64,000 bases of DNA. It comes from Vibrio taketomensis (lineage in GTDB: Bacteria > Pseudomonadota > Gammaproteobacteria > Enterobacterales > Vibrionaceae). A model generated the notes under the pieces. The model ran no database searches, was not told the DNA's origin, and saw only the letters and a program-made list of their open reading frames with translations. Where the stretch lies: assembly GCF_009938165.1 (NCBI RefSeq), contig NZ_AP019650.1:124001-188000 (forward strand), given 5' to 3'. Below, piece after piece: positions 9,624 to 18,396 of the stretch. The number at the start of each line of letters is the position of its first letter. Position 1 is the stretch's first letter. A program made the translations under genes and the position numbers.

Positions 9624-9646
9624 AATAAGGGGCTGTGCCCCTTATT
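9624..9646 (-). terminator. Terminator downstream of the RsgA-type GTPase gene
   Basis: A perfect ten-base stem (AATAAGGGGC with GCCCCTTATT) with a three-base loop is followed on the minus strand by a TTATTTTAC tract, about 70 bases after the GTPase stop codon. Confidence 0.7.
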
Positions 9647-9716
9647 GAATATGGAATACGTGTCAGTACGAAGACGCCCTAGTCATGCATGGTACTTTCA
9701 CTCACTCAGGTAAGGT

Positions 9717-10775
9717 TTAATTAAACTCTTTTTTACGTGAGCGGTTTTCATTCTGAACTGAACGAGCGAACTTAGTAAATTGTTTACTCTTAGAACGCTG
9801 TTCTGCTAGCGAAGCACCATTCCAAGCTTGTTCGCGCATTAACTTTTGATAGTTGTTTACGCGACGTGGATCCAGTTCTCCGGACTCTAGAGCGCGAATC
9901 ACGGCACAACCTGGCTCATTTTGATGCTTACAATCACTAAAGCGGCAGCGCTCAATGGTCGCTTGAACGTCACCAAAGGTTTGTTCTACGCCATCAGCAC
10001 AATCGTGGATTTGGATTTCGCGCATTCCCGGGGTATCGATCAATACGCCGCCAGTTTGTAGAATATGCAGAGAACGGCTAGTCGTGGTGTGGCGACCTTT
10101 GCTGTCATCTTCACGAATCGCACCAGTAAGTTGCGTATCTTCACCGAGTAAGCCATTCACTAAGGTTGATTTACCCACACCTGAAGAACCCATAAATGCG
10201 ACGGTTTTACCCGATTTACACCAACTAGATAGTTGGTGACATTGGTTTGCATCACGAGCGTCTAAAGTCTCGATAAATAGCATAGGATCAAGCGCTTGAA
10301 CCGATGCGCGTTTTTCTTCGGCATCGCTGCATAGATCCGCTTTGGTAAGCACGACAACAGGCTCTACATCGGCATCATGTGCGATTGCGAGGTAACGTTC
10401 AATGCGGTTCAGATTGAAATCATCGTTGAGCGAGCAAACGATAAACACAGTGGTTACGTTCGCCGCGATTAATTGCTCTGCGACTTTTTCACCCGCTGCT
10501 TTGCGACTAAATAGCGACTGTCTTTCCAATAAACGAATAAACTGACCTTGGGCATCAAGTACCACCCAATCGCCTACCGTCATACTAGGAAGTGCTTTAT
10601 GGATAGCCAAATTGATGGCACCTTGCTCGGATAAAAGTGTGTATCCGCTGCGGTGGTGTTCGCTTACGCGTGCCATCTGATTGTGTTCAAGATCATCGAG
10701 AGTGAGTTGCTGCTGAAATAAATTGTTCCAACCAATTTGGTTTATTGAATAAGTGGAATTGGCATTTGAAGTCAT
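9717..10775 (-). CDS. rsgA: Circularly permuted GTPase of the RsgA (YjeQ) family
   Basis: This 352-residue GTPase is of the type that assists maturation of the 30S ribosomal subunit. The order of GTPase motifs is permuted as expected: G4 TKAD (about residue 143) precedes G1 [10 protein letters not shown] (about 196-205), then G3 DTPG. An N-terminal OB-like region (about 35-90) comes first. A C-terminal zinc site follows, with Cys/His residues spaced as in [14 protein letters not shown]. Vibrios commonly carry a second, divergent rsgA on chromosome II, and this may be that copy rather than the psd-linked one. It is monocistronic. Confidence 0.85.
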   Translation of the reverse strand: MTSNANSTYSINQIGWNNLFQQQLTLDDLEHNQMARVSEHHRSGYTLLSEQGAINLAIHKALPSMTVGDWVVLDAQGQFIRLLERQSLFSRKAAGEKVAEQLIAANVTTVFIVCSLNDDFNLNRIERYLAIAHDADVEPVVVLTKADLCSDAEEKRASVQALDPMLFIETLDARDANQCHQLSSWCKSGKTVAFMGSSGVGKSTLVNGLLGEDTQLTGAIREDDSKGRHTTTSRSLHILQTGGVLIDTPGMREIQIHDCADGVEQTFGDVQATIERCRFSDCKHQNEPGCAVIRALESGELDPRRVNNYQKLMREQAWNGASLAEQRSKSKQFTKFARSVQNENRSRKKEFN

Positions 10776-10956
10776 TTTAAATCCCGAGGGCGTGCATTCT
10801 ACATGTCGTTTAGGGTCGTGTTATTGACCGAGTTAATCGATATCGACAGTGGTAGGTAGCAAGTGAGAGCTCCTTTCTCACCATCGTCTTGTCAACGAAG
10901 CTCAGCGATTGTTTATCCTGAACAAATTCGCAACTTGAGCATATCATGAGCAATAA

Positions 10957-10985
10957 AAAAGAGGAGGGCTAAACCCTCCTCTTTT
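10957..10985. terminator. Intrinsic terminator downstream of the copper-chaperone operon
   Basis: A long perfect stem (AAAAGAGGAGGG with CCCTCCTCTTTT) and short loop lie 16 bases past the PCuAC stop codon, with U-tracts possible on both strands. Confidence 0.85.
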
Positions 10986-11000
10986 CTCACCCAGTAATAA

Positions 11001-11444
11001 TTAATGATGGTGCTTCATTCCACTCATGACTTTTTTAATCGGTGCCATAAACGTTTGTGATGTTCCATCGTCAAAGCGAACGCTTACCTCAATACTCTCT
11101 CCTTCGGTCAGCGCCTTGGTGAGATCAAATAGCATAATGTGCAGGCTACCAGGTTTGAGGGTCGTTTGGCTGTTTGCAGGCAGCAACACTTGCTCAATTT
11201 GGCGCATCTTCATCATATCACCATCTTTAATCACGTCGTGTAGCTCGACTTTACCTGCTACAGGTGTGCTCACAGAGATGATGGCTTTATCGTTGTCGCT
11301 TTGGTTGATGATTTCGACAAACACCGCGCTGGTGGCTGCATGTGGTGGCGTTGCGCGAGCGTAAGGGTGCTCAAAGACAACGCTGGCTGCGTTTGCCAAT
11401 GGAGTCAGCAGTAGGGCAGCAAAAAATAGGTGTTTACGTATCAT
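11001..11444 (-). CDS. Periplasmic copper chaperone PCu(A)C
   Basis: This 147-residue secreted protein has a clear signal peptide (MIRKHLFFAALLLTPLANA). PCu(A)C proteins carry Cu(I) in the periplasm and hand it to the Cu-A site of cytochrome oxidase. The expected His/Met ligands are visible: HDV, then MMKM about ten residues later, then LHIM about 21 residues after that. A His-rich tail (MKHHH) may add a weaker site. It is the last gene of a three-gene operon with Sco 15 bases upstream, so the operon looks dedicated to copper delivery or oxidase assembly. Confidence 0.88.
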   Translation of the reverse strand: MIRKHLFFAALLLTPLANAASVVFEHPYARATPPHAATSAVFVEIINQSDNDKAIISVSTPVAGKVELHDVIKDGDMMKMRQIEQVLLPANSQTTLKPGSLHIMLFDLTKALTEGESIEVSVRFDDGTSQTFMAPIKKVMSGMKHHH

Positions 11445-11459
11445 GTATCCCCCTTGTTA

Positions 11460-12035
11460 TTAGAGTTGTTGGATTGCGGCCACCAGTGGCGCCGGGTTGA
11501 GTGTATGAGGTACCTTGGTGATGAGATCACCATTGGGCTTAAGGAAATAGAAATAGGAGTTATGATCGATGGTGTATTGCAACTGAGAATCTTTAAGCTC
11601 AGTGCGCTGAAAGACGACGCCATATTTCTCTGCAATGGGTTTAACTGTGTCGATGGGGGCTGAAAGTCCAACAATATTTGGATGGAAGTACTGGGAATAC
11701 TGATGCACTTTTTCTGGCGTATCTCGCTCAGGATCGAGGGTAATAAATAAAGGGAGAATTTGGTTTAACTGCGATTCATCAATTTGCTTTAGTGCTGCTG
11801 ATAGCATTGCAAGGGAAGTCGGGCAGACATCAGGACAGTGAGTAAAACCAAAATATACGATACGTACACGCGAATCATCGAGGTCATATAAATCTACCCC
11901 TTGTTGGTTAGCACTGGTAAAAGTCGCGCTGTTATTCGCTGCTGGAACGGGTGACTCGGAAGATGCGATGAACTTTTTCAATCCAAAGCCAAGTAGAAAC
12001 GCAGCAACTAAAATTGCCCCCCATTTTTTGCTCAT
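11460..12035 (-). CDS. SCO1/SenC-family copper/thioredoxin-like protein
   Basis: This 191-residue protein has an N-terminal membrane anchor (about residues 5-24) and a thioredoxin-like domain in the periplasm. The copper/redox motif CPDVCP is at about residues 67-72, and the third ligand His lies in the TIDHNSYFYFL segment. Sco proteins reduce or metallate the Cu-A centre of cytochrome c oxidase. The start codon overlaps the stop of the upstream gene by four bases, indicating translational coupling, and the PCu(A)C gene follows directly. Confidence 0.9.
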   Translation of the reverse strand: MSKKWGAILVAAFLLGFGLKKFIASSESPVPAANNSATFTSANQQGVDLYDLDDSRVRIVYFGFTHCPDVCPTSLAMLSAALKQIDESQLNQILPLFITLDPERDTPEKVHQYSQYFHPNIVGLSAPIDTVKPIAEKYGVVFQRTELKDSQLQYTIDHNSYFYFLKPNGDLITKVPHTLNPAPLVAAIQQL

Positions 12036-12457
12036 CGTGCCATCCTTATCGCTACATCGATTGATTGTTTGCCATCAGTGAGCTGACCAATCCAAGTCAT
12101 CTCTTTGCTTGTGCAACCTGGCAGCAGTACCTCTCCGCTAAACTGCTGGGAATCTGCTTTGTTGAGTGTAAAGCGTGCGTTGCCCATATCCATTTCGTAA
12201 CCATGTAAGGTTAACGATAGTGTTTCCGCCGCAGAATTAGGCCATTGGGCAACCATAGTGACAGGCAGTAAAGGTTGAGCCGTGTCTTGGCTAATGGTGA
12301 CCACCACATTGCTCTGCTCACAGGGCTGGGTGGATAATTGACAGTGTTCCGCTAGTGTTTTGTTTGCGGGGGCTGCTTGCAGAGACAATATATCTTGGGC
12401 GAAGAAGCCAACTACGAGTGCCAATACGACAGCGAATCCTTTGATTGCATTTGACAT
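12032..12457 (-). CDS. Small secreted or anchored protein of a copper operon (FixH/YtkA-like)
   Basis: This 141-residue protein has an N-terminal hydrophobic segment (about residues 5-28) acting as a signal or anchor, then a predicted beta-rich periplasmic domain. The segment GYEMDMGNARFTL, three cysteines (two in HCQLSTQPC, one in LLPGCTSKEM) and its position make a copper or redox role likely. The methionine-containing strand resembles FixH/YtkA-like immunoglobulin-fold domains, but that match is by eye only. It is first in the operon, and its stop overlaps the Sco start (ATGA). Confidence 0.65.
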   Translation of the reverse strand: MSNAIKGFAVVLALVVGFFAQDILSLQAAPANKTLAEHCQLSTQPCEQSNVVVTISQDTAQPLLPVTMVAQWPNSAAETLSLTLHGYEMDMGNARFTLNKADSQQFSGEVLLPGCTSKEMTWIGQLTDGKQSIDVAIRMAR

Positions 12458-12586
12458 ACAACTTACACATTAAAGTTAATGAATATAATTTGATGTTAGC
12501 ATGTTGATGTTTTGTTGGGTTGTTTTTGTGGTGATTATGTGTTTGATGTCATTGTGAAAATAAAGACAAGTAGTGATACATACAAA

Positions 12587-12613
12587 AAAACGAGCGTTAT
12601 TAACGCCCGTTTT
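12587..12613 (-). terminator. Terminator after the UPF0319 gene
   Basis: An 11-base stem with one A-C mismatch (AAACGAGCGTT with AACGCCCGTTT) and a three-base loop, ending in a T-rich tract on the minus strand, lies about 40 bases past the UPF0319 stop. Confidence 0.7.
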
Positions 12614-12651
12614 ATCTCAACATTTTCTGAGTTGCTATTGTGATGAATCAG

Positions 12652-13278
12652 CTATTGTTGATTGACATATTGTTTGAATTTCGCACGTGTTTCAGCATCC
12701 GCTTTTTGATACCAAAAATGCAGCATCTCTTCTGCCGTATTGGCGTCTACCTTAACATCAGCAGCCGGAAGGGCTTGTGTCGCAACAATACCTGTAGAGA
12801 GTGCAGCGATACCCGTTGTGCGGTTGTAAGCTTCTGATTCTAGTACGTAGTCTCGACCAATTTGTAGGCCGTCTTTACGTAATATGTCTTGTTTTAGCGC
12901 TAGAGGTTGGCCTTGTTGGTTAAGCAACTTAACTTGCCATTCACCAATAACCTTTTCTGCTTGGTTGGCATTTTTGTATTCTGGCAACTCAAAAGTGAAT
13001 GTTTGGTTTGCCGCATCAAATTTCGTAATGACCGCTTCACTGTCGACAATTACGCGATCGTTACCCTGACTGAAATAAGGGGAATAGCGAAATACCACTT
13101 GGTTTTCACCATCAGCGAGATTCAGTGTTTTTGTTGAGCTAAATAAACCACCTTCAACTTGAGGCTTTTCCGCATTGACGGCGAGTACTTGAATCGTGTC
13201 TGGTATTTCAATTGTCACTTGAGCGAGTACGTTGGTTGAAATAAACAGAGTTGAAATAAGTAAAACGAGATTTTTCAT
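12652..13278 (-). CDS. UPF0319 (DUF2057) periplasmic protein, YccT-like
   Basis: This 208-residue secreted protein has a signal peptide ending near NVLA-Q (residue 20). The family match rests on the core DGENQVVFRY, the FELPEYKN segment and the C-terminal LHFWYQKADAETRAKF, which parallels E. coli YccT. That protein has been linked to inhibition of extracellular curli subunit assembly; whether it acts so in a Vibrio is unknown. It is a single gene. The 359-bp upstream gap holds its promoter and the terminator of the lap operon. Confidence 0.85.
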   Translation of the reverse strand: MKNLVLLISTLFISTNVLAQVTIEIPDTIQVLAVNAEKPQVEGGLFSSTKTLNLADGENQVVFRYSPYFSQGNDRVIVDSEAVITKFDAANQTFTFELPEYKNANQAEKVIGEWQVKLLNQQGQPLALKQDILRKDGLQIGRDYVLESEAYNRTTGIAALSTGIVATQALPAADVKVDANTAEEMLHFWYQKADAETRAKFKQYVNQQ

Positions 13279-13577
13279 TATTATTCCTTAATACAGCAAG
13301 TTTGTTTGCTAGCAAGCTTGAGCGCTCTCCTTAGTCATTGATGACACGCCAGAACTAGCCAAATTTTAAGTGCTTGATTCTACCTATAGACTCTTTGCTT
13401 TGTCTGGTTGTTCACTAAAAATTAACTGAAAATTCATTTTTCAATATCGCAAAACAGACAACAGATAGATAGCGCCTTTTGATTGTAGACACTCACACTA
13501 TTAACTCGTTGAGTAATCGTAAAAATAGCGGACTGAGTCACGTTATCACATACGTTGTTTTTGTCTTGCCTCAAAAC

Positions 13578-13609
13578 AACACTACGCCCATAAGTTAGGG
13601 CGTAGTGTT
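13578..13609 (-). terminator. Terminator of the lapCGDB operon
   Basis: A perfect 12-base stem (AACACTACGCCC with GGGCGTAGTGTT) and eight-base loop, followed on the minus strand by GTTTTGAGG, lie 29 bases after the lapB stop. Confidence 0.8.
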
Positions 13610-13637
13610 GGTATTCGGTGGAGAGTATTGTGTTTAG

Positions 13638-15755
13638 TTACGCGCTAGCGGCTCTGACTTTACCTTGCATCAGGTTGCTCAACACTTCAGCTTTTGGACC
13701 GTCTGCAATAACAGTACCTTTCTCCATCACGATAACTCGATCAACCACATCGAGCATTGAGGTTTTATGCGTGATAAGAATGAGTGTCTCAGTCTCTTTC
13801 AATTGTGCCAATTGTTGCTTAATATGCATTTCTGAACGATTGTCCATCGCGCTGGTTGGTTCATCCATTAACAGTACCGGTGGACGACCTAAAATTGCAC
13901 GAGCGATTGATACTGCTTGGCGTTGACCTCCTGACAATAGCTGACCACCTTCACCAACTTGGCGCTCTAAGCCCGCTGGGTCTTGTTGGGTAAAGACGGT
14001 TACACCTGCGCGGTTGGCCGCATCCATGACATCTCTGTCATCGGCAAGTGGGCGACCGAGCGTGATGTTGTCACGAATAGACCCATAGAACAGATGGTAA
14101 TCTTGAGGTACACAACCGATGTTACGGCGAATATCGATATGATGAAGCTGATCGATATCGGTGTCATCGATTCGAACGTGTCCTTCAGTTGGTTTATATA
14201 ATCCTAAGATCAAGCGTTCAAGGGTGGTTTTTCCTGAGCCGATACGACCAATGATTGCGACTTTTTCGCCCGGATTGATCGTCATGCTTAGATTGCGAAT
14301 GGAAGCAATTGGGGACTCCGGGTAGTGGAAGGTCACGTTATCCAGTTCAATTTTACCTTGCACAATTGGTCGGTGAATGTAGCGTTTGCCTTCTTCTTGC
14401 TCATCAGGCATCGACATCACTTGTTCGATGATCGTCATTGACGATTTTGCTTGGTTGTAACGGGCTGAGAGCACTGATAACTGCACCATAGGGCTAATAG
14501 CACGGCCACTCAACATGGTAGCTGCAATCAAACCACCCATGGTCAGATTGCCATCCGCAATCAAATACACACCAAAGATGATCATGCCGACATTAGATGC
14601 TTGTTGAACAAAACCCGCTGTGTTTTGGATGCTGTCGGTAATTCTGCGGCTCTTAATATTCCAGTTTGCCATGTGGGCGACTGCTTCTTCCCAGCGGAAT
14701 TGGAACTGGCTCTGCGCGCCGAACAATTTCACTGTTTCAAGACCGGCAAGGCTTTCAATCAAGTTGGCATATTTTTGCGAGGCGAGGCGCGAGCCTTCTT
14801 CAATTGCTCTGCGCAGAGGTCCTTGAATTAAGAGTGAGTAAATGATGAGAATCACAACACCAGCAATTGGAACAAGCACAAGGTTGCCTGCCATGAGCCA
14901 AATTAATAGTAGGAACAATAATGCAAACGGCAGATCAATCAATGAGCCGATAGTGGCAGAAGTAAAGAACTCCCGGATGGATTCAAATTCTTGCAGATGG
15001 CGTGCAAACGCGCCCACTGATGGTGGGCGTGATTCCATGCGGATGCCAAGCACTTTGCTGAACAATTTTGAGGAAATTAGAATGTCAGATTTCTTACCCG
15101 CGACATCGATAAAATAGCTGCGCATGAGCTTGAGTACGAGGTCAAATAAGAAAATAACAAAGATACCGCTAGCTAAAACCCACAAGGTTTCAAAGGCTAG
15201 GTTGGGCACCACTTTGTCGTACACCAAGCGCGTAAACATCGGCGCGGCAACAGCAAATAGATTGATTAGAATGGAGGCGATCAGTACATCTCGGTAGATG
15301 TTTTTTGATTGCCACAATGTGCTCCAAAACCAGTGTCCTTGTTTGGTTTTTAGTACTTCAGGGGAGCGCTCATCATAGCGAAATTGCTTTTTAACTAGAA
15401 AATAGCGTCCGATATAGAGCTGTTTGAGCTCGTCAAAACTGATGGAAATTGGCACTAAGCCAGATTCACCCGTTACGATCTCGGCTTCTTGTTTTTCTAG
15501 GTTAATGCTATTGAGTACGCAGGCATCCCCCCCTTTGAGCAATAGCACTACAGGTAAAACTAAAGCGGAAATCTTCTCGAGTTCACAGCGATTTTCTTTT
15601 GCGACAAGGCCTGCACGCTCTGCTGAGCGTGGAAATAGAAAAGGCGTGAGCTTGCCTTCTGATAATGGCAAGCCATTTATCAATGCTTCAGGAGAGTTCG
15701 CTAATCCGTAATAACGACTGATGTAGATTAGCGAATTTAATAACGGGTCTTGCAT
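13638..15755 (-). CDS. lapB: Type I secretion ABC exporter LapB
   Basis: This 705-residue fused permease/ATPase is the inner-membrane engine of a type I system that exports a giant RTX-type adhesin. An N-terminal C39-peptidase-like domain without an obvious catalytic Cys spans about residues 1-120. A six-helix membrane domain follows (about 150-430), then the nucleotide-binding domain with Walker A GRIGSGKTT, signature LLSGGQRQ and Walker B LLMDEPTS. The degenerate N-terminal domain is typical of exporters whose substrate keeps no leader. It is the last gene of lapC-lapG-lapD-lapB. The adhesin and the outer-membrane TolC-like partner are not in the window. Confidence 0.9.
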   Translation of the reverse strand: MQDPLLNSLIYISRYYGLANSPEALINGLPLSEGKLTPFLFPRSAERAGLVAKENRCELEKISALVLPVVLLLKGGDACVLNSINLEKQEAEIVTGESGLVPISISFDELKQLYIGRYFLVKKQFRYDERSPEVLKTKQGHWFWSTLWQSKNIYRDVLIASILINLFAVAAPMFTRLVYDKVVPNLAFETLWVLASGIFVIFLFDLVLKLMRSYFIDVAGKKSDILISSKLFSKVLGIRMESRPPSVGAFARHLQEFESIREFFTSATIGSLIDLPFALLFLLLIWLMAGNLVLVPIAGVVILIIYSLLIQGPLRRAIEEGSRLASQKYANLIESLAGLETVKLFGAQSQFQFRWEEAVAHMANWNIKSRRITDSIQNTAGFVQQASNVGMIIFGVYLIADGNLTMGGLIAATMLSGRAISPMVQLSVLSARYNQAKSSMTIIEQVMSMPDEQEEGKRYIHRPIVQGKIELDNVTFHYPESPIASIRNLSMTINPGEKVAIIGRIGSGKTTLERLILGLYKPTEGHVRIDDTDIDQLHHIDIRRNIGCVPQDYHLFYGSIRDNITLGRPLADDRDVMDAANRAGVTVFTQQDPAGLERQVGEGGQLLSGGQRQAVSIARAILGRPPVLLMDEPTSAMDNRSEMHIKQQLAQLKETETLILITHKTSMLDVVDRVIVMEKGTVIADGPKAEVLSNLMQGKVRAASA

Positions 15756-15778
15756 ACATTACGGCCTTTGCAATGAGT

Positions 15779-17695
15779 TTATTTGTCGACAATATAGCCT
15801 TGGAATACATCAATAAAGTGCTCAGATAGGAAATCAAGCTGGGTCTGAGTTTCCACCCTAGAAGCAATCGTTGTAATGCCTAAGTTATGCGCAGTTCTGG
15901 AGATAGAAGTAAGAGTAAACTTCTGCTTTTCATCTTCTAAGTGATGCGTATACAGATAGTCGAGTTTGACGTAAGTTGGGCGGAACTCGTTGATGTAGTC
16001 CAAAGACTGGAAGTTTCGACCATAGTTGTCAACACCAAAATCGGCACCAGCACCTCTGACAGCATTACAGAATAGAGCGGTGTGATGCGGAGTTTGAACG
16101 AAACAGTTCTCCGGAATTTCAAAATGAATCAACGGAGCGATGTGTTGGTTCTTACTTAACTGCTGAGTAACCCAACGAATAAAGCTTGGCTGATCAATAC
16201 TGTTTTGTGCAATGTTGATCGCGATAGGCGCAGCGATAGAATCTTTTTCATTCTTGAGTTTTTCGATCACTGATGAAATAACGTATTCATCAAAAATGTG
16301 GCTGGCGTTAAGTTGCTCAAGTGCAAACAGATATTGATTCGCACTGTATCGATTACCGCCTGTCTCTATCGCACTAAACATTTCATAGTGATAGGTTTTG
16401 CCATGAATCGAATTGGCAGGTTGCATACGAAATGCAAACCAATCGTTGTTGATGGCCTCTTCAACCAATAATTTCCACTGCTGTTTACCCATCAGGGTAC
16501 GTGAATCATTACTGGTGATGTAGCCATAGGTTAGTTCTGGGTTTGAAGTGGCGTCTGCCAGAGCGTTATCGAGCAAAGTAAGTATGTGAGACGCTGAGCA
16601 ACTACTCGAATTGTGTACTACCCCCAGAGCCGCATTGGCTTTGGCCATTCCGGTTGGGTCTGCATCGAGGTCGCTGACAAAAGTGACGATACTTTCCGCC
16701 AGTATTTTGAGTTCACTTTCATCCATATTGGCCATGATAAAACCAAATTCATCAGATGAGATTCGTGCAACTAATACGTTGTTACTGCTGATTGCGACTT
16801 TCAAATGGTCAGCCAACTCTCTGACCATTTTGTCACCAGCCTCATACCCTTTGGTTTCGTAGAGGTCTTTAATAAAATTGGCTTCTAACAGCGCCACGCC
16901 ACCAAACGCACCTTCATTGAGCCATGCATTAAGCTGGCTCATGTAATAAGCGCGGTTACCCAAATTTGATACTGGGTCGATGTAGGCACGTTCACGCAAC
17001 TGCTGAGCTTCTTTTGCTTGAGCTTTGAACGTCTCTTCCAATTGAGATGACATGCTATTAATACCCTCAACCACACTGATTAAGTCGGTAGTTTTAGGTA
17101 ACGGCAATGGCTCACCAAACTGATTCTTCGCCACTTGCTTCATTTTACTAACGATGAAATCTAACGGCTGTAATGCGCGTTTAAGCAGAATTGAAATGGC
17201 AAAAAGACCAATCAACGAAATAATGCAAAATACAATGACAAGGTCTTTGAAGGCGACCCAAAGCTGTTGATAGGCCCCACCTGGGTGGCTCACGATCTCA
17301 ACTTCGGCTAATTGCATCCAGCCACTGGTTACGACGCGGCTATCATGAATCGGTTGGAAAAGCCCAAGTGCGACGAACCATCCAGGAACATTACTGGGTT
17401 TGATAGGATAGGAGCGAACGATTTCCTCATCACTATCGAGAAAATCAAGACGAACCTTAGAGTAACTGCTGCCATCAAACAGAGCATTAATCACGGACTC
17501 AACGGCAACGTGATCCTCATCTTGTAGGTAAGGCGCTAAGGCTAAGCCTACCGTATTGATCGTATTATTGACCTCAGACCGTTGTTGTTGCTCTAGAAAG
17601 TTCCGTGTTGTAGTAAATTCGATAACGAAGGTGGATATGAGTAACATAATCGTTACTGCTATCATCCCTGCGACAAGCTGTTTGTGTAGAGTCAT
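15779..17695 (-). CDS. lapD: c-di-GMP receptor LapD (degenerate GGDEF and EAL)
   Basis: This 638-residue inner-membrane receptor has an N-terminal helix (about residues 8-28), a periplasmic LapD/MoxY-type domain (about 30-150), a second helix (about 155-175), a HAMP-like linker, then GGDEF and EAL domains. Both catalytic signatures are lost: RISSDEF stands where GGDEF should be, and YEMFSAIE where the EAL motif should be. It should therefore bind rather than make or degrade c-di-GMP. In the known system, ligand-bound LapD holds the LapG protease, so the adhesin stays on the cell surface. It lies five bases after lapG and 23 before lapB, consistent with one transcript. Confidence 0.92.
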   Translation of the reverse strand: MTLHKQLVAGMIAVTIMLLISTFVIEFTTTRNFLEQQQRSEVNNTINTVGLALAPYLQDEDHVAVESVINALFDGSSYSKVRLDFLDSDEEIVRSYPIKPSNVPGWFVALGLFQPIHDSRVVTSGWMQLAEVEIVSHPGGAYQQLWVAFKDLVIVFCIISLIGLFAISILLKRALQPLDFIVSKMKQVAKNQFGEPLPLPKTTDLISVVEGINSMSSQLEETFKAQAKEAQQLRERAYIDPVSNLGNRAYYMSQLNAWLNEGAFGGVALLEANFIKDLYETKGYEAGDKMVRELADHLKVAISSNNVLVARISSDEFGFIMANMDESELKILAESIVTFVSDLDADPTGMAKANAALGVVHNSSSCSASHILTLLDNALADATSNPELTYGYITSNDSRTLMGKQQWKLLVEEAINNDWFAFRMQPANSIHGKTYHYEMFSAIETGGNRYSANQYLFALEQLNASHIFDEYVISSVIEKLKNEKDSIAAPIAINIAQNSIDQPSFIRWVTQQLSKNQHIAPLIHFEIPENCFVQTPHHTALFCNAVRGAGADFGVDNYGRNFQSLDYINEFRPTYVKLDYLYTHHLEDEKQKFTLTSISRTAHNLGITTIASRVETQTQLDFLSEHFIDVFQGYIVDK

Positions 17696-17700
17696 AGTCG

Positions 17701-18384
17701 TTACTCATCGTAATTTATTATTGGTTTCCGTAATTGGAGTGATTTCTCTCTTGCTCTGAGATCATTCCATAAACTTAGCCGAGAAGACTTCCCTGCCAGT
17801 TGTCCATTTTGTGACTTCATTAACCACAAGTTACTACCGTTAAAACTGTACACTGGCAGTAGATCACGCCGCTTAGTCGCGGTGGTTATTTCAGGGTTAA
17901 TGTTATCGAGTATCAGGGGTTCAGCACTTGGGCTGGAGTAGTAAGCTAAAACCATATGAAATTGGTTCAGGCTCAACGCCTTAACATACACCAGTCGAAG
18001 TTTCTTATCTGAGACTCCAAGTTCGAGCAGAGAAAAATATTTCGCAATGGTGAAATCCTCACAATCCCCCGCGTTACTGCCGAGAAATTCTAGAGGTGTT
18101 GCCCAGTAATCATTTTTTCCCCACAAGCGATCGTCATTGACGAAGTTCAGTTGGTTAAAAAACTGATTCACTCGTGTCAGTTGCTCTCTCTCATTTAGCC
18201 CTTGGTATACTCGCATTTCTGTGCGCCACGTAGTCACACGCATTCCTGCGCGATCACCGTAGATACGGGTGACCGTCTCCACTAAGCGCTGTTCTTGTCG
18301 GTTCAGCGCTTGAGAGTGCGTTGTGGTTAGTAACAAAACTAAACTCATACCAAAAGTTCCGAGACGTTTGAGTGAGTAGCGCAA
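17701..18384 (-). CDS. lapG: Periplasmic cysteine protease LapG
   Basis: This 227-residue secreted protease of the bacterial transglutaminase-like (DUF920) family cleaves the N-terminus of the large adhesin when c-di-GMP falls, releasing the cell from its biofilm. The catalytic triad is visible: Cys in NAGDCEDF (about residue 113), His in LNQFHMVLAYY and Asp in ILDNINPEI. The N-terminus has a Lys/Arg-hydrophobic signal peptide ending near SQA. It sits between lapC and lapD with 12- and 5-base gaps. The length fits the family and nothing appears missing. Confidence 0.92.
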   Translation of the reverse strand: MRYSLKRLGTFGMSLVLLLTTTHSQALNRQEQRLVETVTRIYGDRAGMRVTTWRTEMRVYQGLNEREQLTRVNQFFNQLNFVNDDRLWGKNDYWATPLEFLGSNAGDCEDFTIAKYFSLLELGVSDKKLRLVYVKALSLNQFHMVLAYYSSPSAEPLILDNINPEITTATKRRDLLPVYSFNGSNLWLMKSQNGQLAGKSSRLSLWNDLRAREKSLQLRKPIINYDE

Positions 18385-18396
18385 TTGTTTTTACCT

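Noticed and set aside
10957..10985. Second VqmA-like palindrome (AGGAGGG ... CCCTCCT)
   Set aside because: The spacer between arms is one base longer, the site is directly after a stop codon and flanked by U-tracts, so it is an ordinary terminator.
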